This document shows positions 24,301 to 33,300 of a stretch of 64,000 nt of DNA, piece by piece (position 1 is the first letter of the stretch; every line of letters begins with the position of its first letter). The notes under the pieces were generated by a model that worked only from the letters and a program-made list of their open reading frames with translations, did no database searches and had not been told where the DNA came from. The stretch comes from Solanum dulcamara (Eukaryota; Streptophyta; Magnoliopsida; Solanales; Solanaceae): the NCBI RefSeq assembly GCF_947179165.1, contig NC_077245.1, positions 17,020,740 through 17,084,739 on the forward strand, given 5' to 3'. Made by a program: the position numbers and the translations under genes.

Positions 24301-27300
24301 TACTGAAATCTGGAATGGGATGATTGAGAAGTGTGAGAAGAGGCTAGTAAGGTGGAAGTCACAGTACCTTTCACTAGGGGGAAGACTGTCTCTGATTAAA
24401 GCACAAAATCTGTGCTTGATGCACTTCCAACATATATGATGTCATTATTTCCTGTCTCTCCAGGAATCATCAATAAGTTGGATAGCATCCGGAGAAATTT
24501 TTTGTGGCAAGGGAACAAGGAAAGGAAAGGGTATCACTTAGTCAAATGGAAAACTGTGATCACTGAAAAAAGAGTTGAGGGTCTGGGGATCTAGAACCTG
24601 AAGAACCAGAGAAAAGCATTAAGGATGAAGTGACTTTGGAAGTCCTCAAATGATAATCAGAATCTGTGGGGCTCAGTCATAAAGGCAAAATATGAAGAGA
24701 GTGATAGTTGGATGACAAAGGAGGTTACCACCCCTTATGGTGTTAGCCTATGGAAATCCATTAGAGTACTTTGGAATGAATTCAAACCAAACACCAAGAT
24801 CAAAGTGGTAGATGGCATAAGAACTAGATTCTGGAAGGATGATTGGCATGCAAAAGGAAATCTGGAGACCCTCTTCCCTGACATCCACAGTTTAGTTCTT
24901 CAGCACAGCAACAAAGTACTATAGCTGACTTATGGACTCCTCAAGGATGGAATTTTGTATTTAGAAGACACCTCAATGACTGGGAAATTCCAAGAGTAAC
25001 AGAATTTTTTAGAAGCATTGATCAGTGTAGTGGTCTGGAAAAAGGACAGGACAGATTGCAGTGGTTGGGAAACAGTAAAGGGATGTTTAAAGTAGGTGCA
25101 GCATACAGGAAGCTGAACCATCAAAATCTGCAGTTACTCAAATGGCCCTGGAGACATATGGAAAGCCAAGATCCCCTACAAGGTGGCTTGCTTTGTGTGG
25201 TTACTGGCTTAAGAAGCAGTGTTGACACAGGAGAATTTAATGAAGAGGGGACTTACACTTACCTCTAGATGTTTTTTCTGTGGGAAAACTGCAGAAACAG
25301 TTAAATATTTGTTCATCCAATGCGAAGTCATTGGCCAGCTGTGGAATCTGTTCCTGAGACTTAAAAACATCTTCTGGTCCCTGCCTAGGAGAATTTCAGA
25401 GGCTCTATATAGCTGGGAAGAATCAGGGTCACAAGCACAAGTAATTGGAGAATTGTCCCTGCCACTATATGGTGGACAATATGGAAAGAGAGGAACCTTA
25501 GAGTTTTTGAGAATAGGGAGAGCAGTATGCAACAAGTCAAACTGAATTGCATTTTGAATCTGTGTTTTTGGTGTAATCAGATGTACTCTAATGATACTGT
25601 CTCTATAATTGATGTCTTAGACTCATTATAGGGATAGCTCAGTTTTATTAGAGTTTCCTTATGTAAATATGGTTTTCAGTACAACCTATGTACTATTTTA
25701 TAGAAATAGAAACAATTACCATTTTCAAAAATAAAATATTTTGAAAGGCTGAGAGGAATTTAGTGGTAACATAACTTTCAAGGTAGGGGATGAGAGTAAT
25801 CTTAGTTTCTGGGGCCACAGGTGGTGCGGGAATCACTTTGAGAGCCACATATCCAAACATTCATAGTATTTTGTGCCAAAAAGAGATGACAATCCAACAA
25901 TTCGGGAGATACAAGAAGGAAATGTGTTTTGGGATCTTAAGCTAGGAGAAATTTCATGATTGGGAGATGGATGAATCGCAAAACTTGCTTGAGATGCCTA
26001 CAAACAAACTCTTAGAAATTCAGGATTCTTGGAGGTAGGAGACTGGAGTTAGGCAATGGTGGTTGTTTTTCAGTAAAGTCTAATTATGCCTAGATTCTCA
26101 CAGGAGATGAGATGGTTTTCCGGTATGATGCAGTTTGGATTTTCTTCATATGGCTGGCAACTAGAAGAGCAACTAGAAGAGCAATTTCTTCATCTATGTT
26201 GGTGCTTTATGTTTCAAAAATCAGAAGAGGATGTGGATCACCTTCTACTACATTGTCAGGTTACTTCAAGGTTACGGTGGGTGATTCTAAGATGGTTTGA
26301 ATTCCTGTGGATTATGCTGGGGACGTTAACATGAATTTTGTTTAGTTGGGCTTTTAGAAGATGGAAGGGAAGGCTCAAAGCAGGGGACATTGCTCCATTA
26401 GCTCTTATGTGAGTAGTGTGGTGAGAAGGAAATAGAAGAACTTTTGAAGGAGTTGAACTTGATTTTGTATATTTGATGAATAGCCTTTTATCCCTTTTTA
26501 ATTTTATGTGTACCCATGAGATTCCCATTTGTACGGATGAATGGGTGTCCATTTTAGAGAACCATTTGTTTTTGTAAGCTCTCTTTTTTGGTATACTACT
26601 TGTATACGTGAGTTGTTTCCTTTTATTAAAATGAAATTATTCCTTGATAAAAAAAACAAGTTCCATATGTGGCAATTCAATCCTCCCCATCCTCCTAACA
26701 CACCAAATCCGACTCCAACCCCCATAGCTCCCACCTCTACCATCCCCACACTCCTACCCCCTACCTCCACATCCATTGTATTTCCCTAGATTTTATCTGA
26801 ATGCTTTTGAAATAAATATTTTTTTTGCTTACTTACCAAACACTAGAATTGAGTAAGAAAGTCGCTAATTTTTGAAGAATTCCTAGAATTAGACCACATT
26901 TGAGGGGTCCATTTTGTAGATCTTAAATAAATAAAATAAAGTATTCCTTGGCTAATAGCTAAGCATTTGAAGTAGTGGTTTGCTCAAATTCAATGATCAT
27001 AATTATCTAGGATGCATCATTCGTCTGAACGTTGATATCGTTCTGAATGCAGAGTTCTCAAGCTTCCTCAAAGCCAGTATGTGTCAGCAAATGTGGAGAG
27101 ACAACAACAAACTTCTGGGGATGCAGGTGTCACAGAAGACTCTGACAAGAAGTTTCAGAGGCAGAGGTATTCTGTCTATTCACAGATCAAGTCTATATAA
27201 TTTTAAACAGCTTTGCTGGTACACTTTGGTGTTGTTTAAAGAGAACCCATGCAATTCTTGGTTCTGTTTACTGTTATTAAGCCTCTCCTTATCCCTTTTT

Positions 27301-30300
27301 CTTTCCAACTTGTTTGTTTGAGAGGAACTGATAGGAACTAAGCCAAAGGATATTAAAGTTAAGCATCACATCCTCATTCTGCACAGTTGGTGTCTCACTA
27401 GTTTCTGACATAGTCTTCCTGATATGTGTGCATCCCACTTTGAATTCAGTCCTTGATGTTGTATTAGTCCTTTTTGGCTATGATAATGATGCTTTATTTT
27501 TGTCATATGGAATCCATGTATGTTAACTTTGCACTTTAGTAGTGATGCATCATCATGCCAGTTGTTGAATGAACTAAATTCTTTATACTTCTAAACATTA
27601 TAAAAACATTTAGTTGTGATGCATCATCATGCCAGTTGGTGAATGGACTAAATTCTTTATACTTCTAAACATTAAATTAATAAATGTTTTTATCTCTACA
27701 TTTTTCTTTATTACTTCCTCTGCCCCAATTTATATGACTCACTTTCCGTTTTTGTCCCCCAAAAAATGACACATTTCTACATTTATTAATAATTTAACTT
27801 TAAAATGCCCATTTTACCCTTAATGAAATGATTTCCAGTCACACAAACATCTATGACTTATTTTAGACCACAAGTTTCAAAAGTCTTCCTTTTTTTCTTA
27901 ATTTCCGTGCCAATTCAAACTAAGTCATATAAATTGGGACGGAGGGAGTACTATTTTGGAACTTATATTGGTGAAATACAGTAGATATAGATGACAGTGG
28001 AAGTAATTTTTCTTGAAAAAGTTTCTGCAAAGTAGCTGTGTCTCTTGTTAATCATACTGAATTCTCATACTTGTTTTATTACCACTATGGGTAAGCAGTT
28101 TGTCAGGTAAATGATGAATAATATAGATGATGTCACCAAGGGAGCAAAAAGGTGGAGCTCAGAGGGAGGAGTTTTTAAAACAAAGTATTAATAATTAACT
28201 ACCATTAAGACTAGCTTAAGGGGAAACTGTTCACTGCACTAATGAAACTAATTGAGAATTCTGTTTAACCAAGTTCATGCATATAGATCAAGGAGGCAAA
28301 ATGAAAGGAGAATCGTTTTAATTTTCAAAAGTCAATTATCTGATTATTCGACTGCAGGTCTAATTTCAAACCACCAATGAGTAAAAGCAACAAAAAAGAC
28401 AAACGGAAACGCACAAATGATGAGGATGACGAATTGGATCCCATGGATCCAAGCTCTTATTCAGATGCTCCTAGGGGTGGTTGGTGCGTATTCCAAAGCT
28501 GTTTCCCTATACTGCTTGTTTCCACTTACATGGTTGTGCATTTTGCAGATTTTAGAAGTTCTGAAGTCATTAACTGATGGTTTCTTTTATTGCTGACTCT
28601 GTAGGGTTGTAGGTCTCAAAGGAGTGCAACCACGGGCAGCAGATACCACTGCAACGGTATGTTGACTGCTTTACAAGTTAATCATTAAGGCTTAGCTTGT
28701 CTTAACTTCTATATATTATGTTCATTTTTAAGAGAAACATTTTTATTTCATCACAAGAGATGGTGATACACCCTTTTAATACATCAAAACTTCTAGATGC
28801 TCTCAAAAAGAATGTAATCCTGACTTCCACAGAGGAAGTAAAAGGGAAAAAGAAAGACCTACAAGGTTGTAGCCTGCAAACAGAAGAATCCCATTACGAT
28901 ACCATATGTACTGGGATACTTCTATCACAACTAATTCTACCATAATTGATCCATTAGTCATGCGCCCATGTTTCCGTTCACCATGACAAGAGATAGGTCT
29001 TGCACATTGTAAGGAAAAAAGCATAAAGAACGCTTAATTCAGCTAGTGCTTTAAGCGCAAATCCCAATTAAAACATAGATTTAGTAGAGACAGGAGAAAA
29101 TGAAGAATAGTTTCAGATATGTGTTGGAAGAAAAATAATTTACTTATTAAAGAACTCAAAAACTACAATAAATTAAATATATGACTTTTAACAATCATAT
29201 CAATTGAGTTGGAAAATCATTTCAAATTTATGTTTCGGATTTTAAAAGATGCAGTTTAAGCTTCCCATCATATTTAGTGATTAGTTCTTTCATGATGAAT
29301 TTTTAATTTTTGTTTCTACTCAATAACTTAATTATAGCGCACTTTGTCCATAAAAATATATTACTTCGCCAACAGTAGTTATTGTTTAGTGTCGCTTTCT
29401 TCAATTCAGACGGCTGTTGAGACACATGCTGTAATGGTTTGGTCACATTAAAGGCTGCCTACACGGCTGCTCTTAGCTTCATGGCTTAAATACTCCCCAA
29501 GCAACCTATAAAAACACTACCTACCTCATGCCGTTATCATCAATAAAATGACCATATCGACAAAAATGAGACTAAGTGCATTTTGATACTTGTAAAATAG
29601 TGCATTCCCATACTTAATAATTGTTACAGAGAAAAACGACTAGTATATGGGGACACAAGGTATGCTCCCTCTACCGCTGGTCATCCTTTCTTCCTCCTTT
29701 GACCCCTATGCGCTATACATTTGCATTAAAATAGTATTATATGTTTGCATGTTCAAGTCGCTTAGCGCATTCTCTCCTGGTGATGGAGGTGGTGGTGGGG
29801 AGAGAGAACGAGACAAAAAAGGAAGAGAAGATGGTGGTGGAGGTGATGGGATGAAGGAGGAAAAAAGGGTGATTGGTGGTAGAGGGAGTGGTAGTGGCAG
29901 GGAGAGAGAAAGGAGCAACCAAAAAAAAAATTAAAAACTCAAAATTAGGGAGAAGGGTCAAATTTGCCCCCGAACTATGTAAAAGGTTCAAAATTGCCCT
30001 CCGTTATAAAAAAACTAATCTTTAATTGCGGGACACGTGACATCACCGTTGCTTAGCTTCTGCAATTTGAAAATAATGGCAAATTTAACCCAATTTATTA
30101 ATGGAGAGGGCAAGTTTGGCCCCAACTACTAACGAAGGATAAACCTGTTCCATTTCACACCATTCAGGGGTAAATTTTAACTTTTTGTCCTTGTATATAT
30201 TTAAAAATTTAAAGGAAATGATCGTAGCATTCTTGGCTTTAGCAAATGGAGGTCAATTTAGAAATAAATATATTTAGAACTAACTAATCTCAAATGAGAA

Positions 30301-33300
30301 GATTCTTTTTACTTTTTTGTATACATTAATAGTATAAATGATGTTTAGTACAATTTATTTGGATCCAACAAGGTTGTTCTATTTTCTTGTAATCATATGT
30401 AACTTGTTATGAAAAATTACTTGTTGGAGAAGATCAATTTAGTATGTTGGTATAAAAAATCAATACGTTATCAGTACATAGAGTTTAGACTAGTTTTTAC
30501 AGTTCATTAGTTGATCAAGATTCAAAACTTTTCCCAAATTATTTTACTTCTCTCCTCTACGGCTCTACCTGAAAGCTAAGTTGCATGGACTCTTCACTTT
30601 TGATGCCGCACCCGTGTCGGATTCTCCAAAAATACACTACATTTGGAGAATCCAACACGCACTTGTTGACATTTTTGAAGAGTCCCAGCAATATAGCCTG
30701 AAAGCAAATAATGTTTGATTGTTCTAGTTATGAGATTTCCTACAATTTGAGATCGCAACTATTTGATGGTTTTTCAATAAAGAACTTGAGAAAATAACAG
30801 AGAGACTTTGAGAGAAAAATACTGTAATGAAGCCAAAGAGAATTATTTTATTATGCTTTCTTGGACTCTACATTTCTAAGAACAAAAACAGTAAAAAGAT
30901 AATGGTAAACTAGCCTAGAATATTTCTGCAAAATATCTTTATAAACTAATTACTAATAAATGGAAAAAACTAACTAACCAACTATTAACTTGAATTTATT
31001 CAAAAACTAAGCAGTAAAATAAAATTACTGCAGTTCAAAAGCATAACTCTAACAGTCCTCCTTGCTTGAAGAACTACACATTCTAGACTTGGCTGGAATT
31101 GACCTCATGAACAAATCTGTCAATTCACCTTTTGTCTTGCAAGGCTTGTTTGCATCTTCTGTTGGATTAAATGAGAAGCTTTTATCTCTCATTTCAACTT
31201 GTAAAATCTCTTGCTTAGTGGAATCAAAGATTCGATAATATTTGTCCCCAAATAATTATTTAAATCCTATTTTCATTAACTGACCAACACTCAACAAACT
31301 TTTATCAATATCAGGCACATAAAGAACATCTTCAATTATTTTTATACCTGAACTTGAATGGATTGCAACACACCCTTTTTCTTTTGTAGGAATATAGTCA
31401 CCATTTTCAATTCTGACTTTCTTATTTTTCATAGACACAAACTCTTTAAAAAGATTTATGTCATATGGTTTGTACAACCACTATCAATCATCCAAAAATA
31501 AGATTTTTTTGGTTGAAAAGTAGGTTGCCATAAATAAGTGGTCTTCTTCTTCTTCAGTGGTGACTTGGGCAACTATTTCATCTTTTTGAAATTTGCTTTT
31601 GCAAATTACAGCTTATGACCAAGTTGTTTGCAGATCTTGCACTGTGCATATGGTCTCTTCCAACACTTATATGGAGTATGTCCATTTTTGCCATAGTGAC
31701 GACAAGGAGGGTGATTTTTCAAGAATTTACCCTTGCTTTGAGTTTTGTGGCTGGCCGCTAATGCTTCTTCAATCACCATCTTACCTCATAAGACTCCTTT
31801 GTTCCTGTGCCTACAAAGAATTGAACAATTCTGTCAAGGTAATTTTGGATAGATCTTGTGTGTTTTTCAAAGTAGTTATACATGCTTCATATCTTTCGGG
31901 CACTGTTACAAGAATTTTTTCAACAATTCTTGAATCTTTAAATTCAGTGCCTAGCAGTCTTTCCTTGTTAACAATACCAAGCAATCTGTCAAAGTATTCC
32001 TTGACTGTTTCTGACTCTTTCATTCTCTGTAATTTGAATTCCCTCATTAAATTTAATACCTTCATTCCTCGTATTCTTTCATCTCTAGCATATTCTTTCT
32101 TCAGATAGTCCCAAACCTCTTTTGGTGATGCGAGATTCATGATTCTCGTGAAAATAGTTGTTGAAACAGCAACAAAGTTGTTTTTGCCTTGGACTTGATG
32201 ATTTTCTTTTCTTTGTGACTCTTGATTTGGGCCACGGTGGGATTATTAGGCAGCGGATTAACTTTATAATCCTCTTCCACGACTTCCCAAAGATCAAGAG
32301 CCTCCAAGTAGGCTTCCATTCTCACAGCCCATAGTTGATAGTTCTCACCATCAAAAATAAAAGGAGTCATTCATGAAAAGCTATTTTCGGAATTCATTTT
32401 TTCACTCATAGGTCCCTCAAGAAAAAAGCTCTAGATACCAATTGTTGGTTTTTCAATAAAGAACTTAAGAAAATAATAGAGAAAGACTTTGAGAGAAAAA
32501 TACTGCAATGAGGCCAAAGAGAATTATTTTATTTTGCTTTCTTGGACTCTACATTTATAAGAACAAAAACAGTAAAAAGATAATGGTAAACTAGCCTAGA
32601 ATATCTCTGCAAAATATCTTAATAAACTAATTACTAATATATAGAAAAAACTAGCTAACCAACTATCAACTTGGATTTATTCAAAAACTAAGCAGTAAAA
32701 TAAAGTTACTATAGTTCAAAAGCATAACTCTTAACACTATTCCAAAAGTTGGTACGGATAGATCAAGTAAAGAATTGTAAGAGAATAAAAAAAACATGAT
32801 TAAGTTAGGGAAAGTTTTATTCACGGGTGGCATAAAGGAGTTCACACGTTCAATTTAAATTGATGTACTTCGGCATGTATTCATCCCCTTCATAGGTTAT
32901 TCATATATAGTGATTCTTAATTACCTTCAGTTAGATTTAAATGGCCTGTTTGTAGAACAGTAAAAGATCCTGGGCAAAGGAGAATAAAAGGTCGAATTTA
33001 CCCTTAAGACTCTTTGAATGGTCTAAATTTTGCCCTTTAGCTGCTGCTTCTAGCCCATAAAGGAAAAAACAAACCGCTTTGGTTACAACAGGGGTAGGAA
33101 CAAGACACTTTTTTAATGGAGGGAAAATTGCTTCATTTCGCATTGTCTAGGGGCATTTTGACCCTTTACCCTAGAAAGGAAAAAGTCATCGCAGCCTTTG
33201 TTTTGAAATTATTTCAAGTGATACTTATAGAGACTTGCATTTGAAACTTATAAATTTGAATCCTCTGTTAAAGTCAAACTTTTCCACTCAAACTAACTCT

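Larger units (their letters stand above)
21760..27052 (+). other. 5.3-kb intron carrying LINE insertions
   Basis: GTATGT...ATGCAG. It holds an RTE LINE on the minus strand and two L1 fragments on the plus strand, with a GCGC-rich repeat between (listed separately). Confidence 0.8.
27167..28357 (+). other. Intron with duplicated segment and Stowaway MITE
   Basis: 1.2 kb, GTATTC...CTGCAG. It contains a direct duplication and a Stowaway MITE, listed separately. Confidence 0.75.

Noticed and set aside
29647..29991. Three overlapping open frames on both strands
   Set aside because: They arise from GA/GT-rich low-complexity DNA in an intron; no domain.
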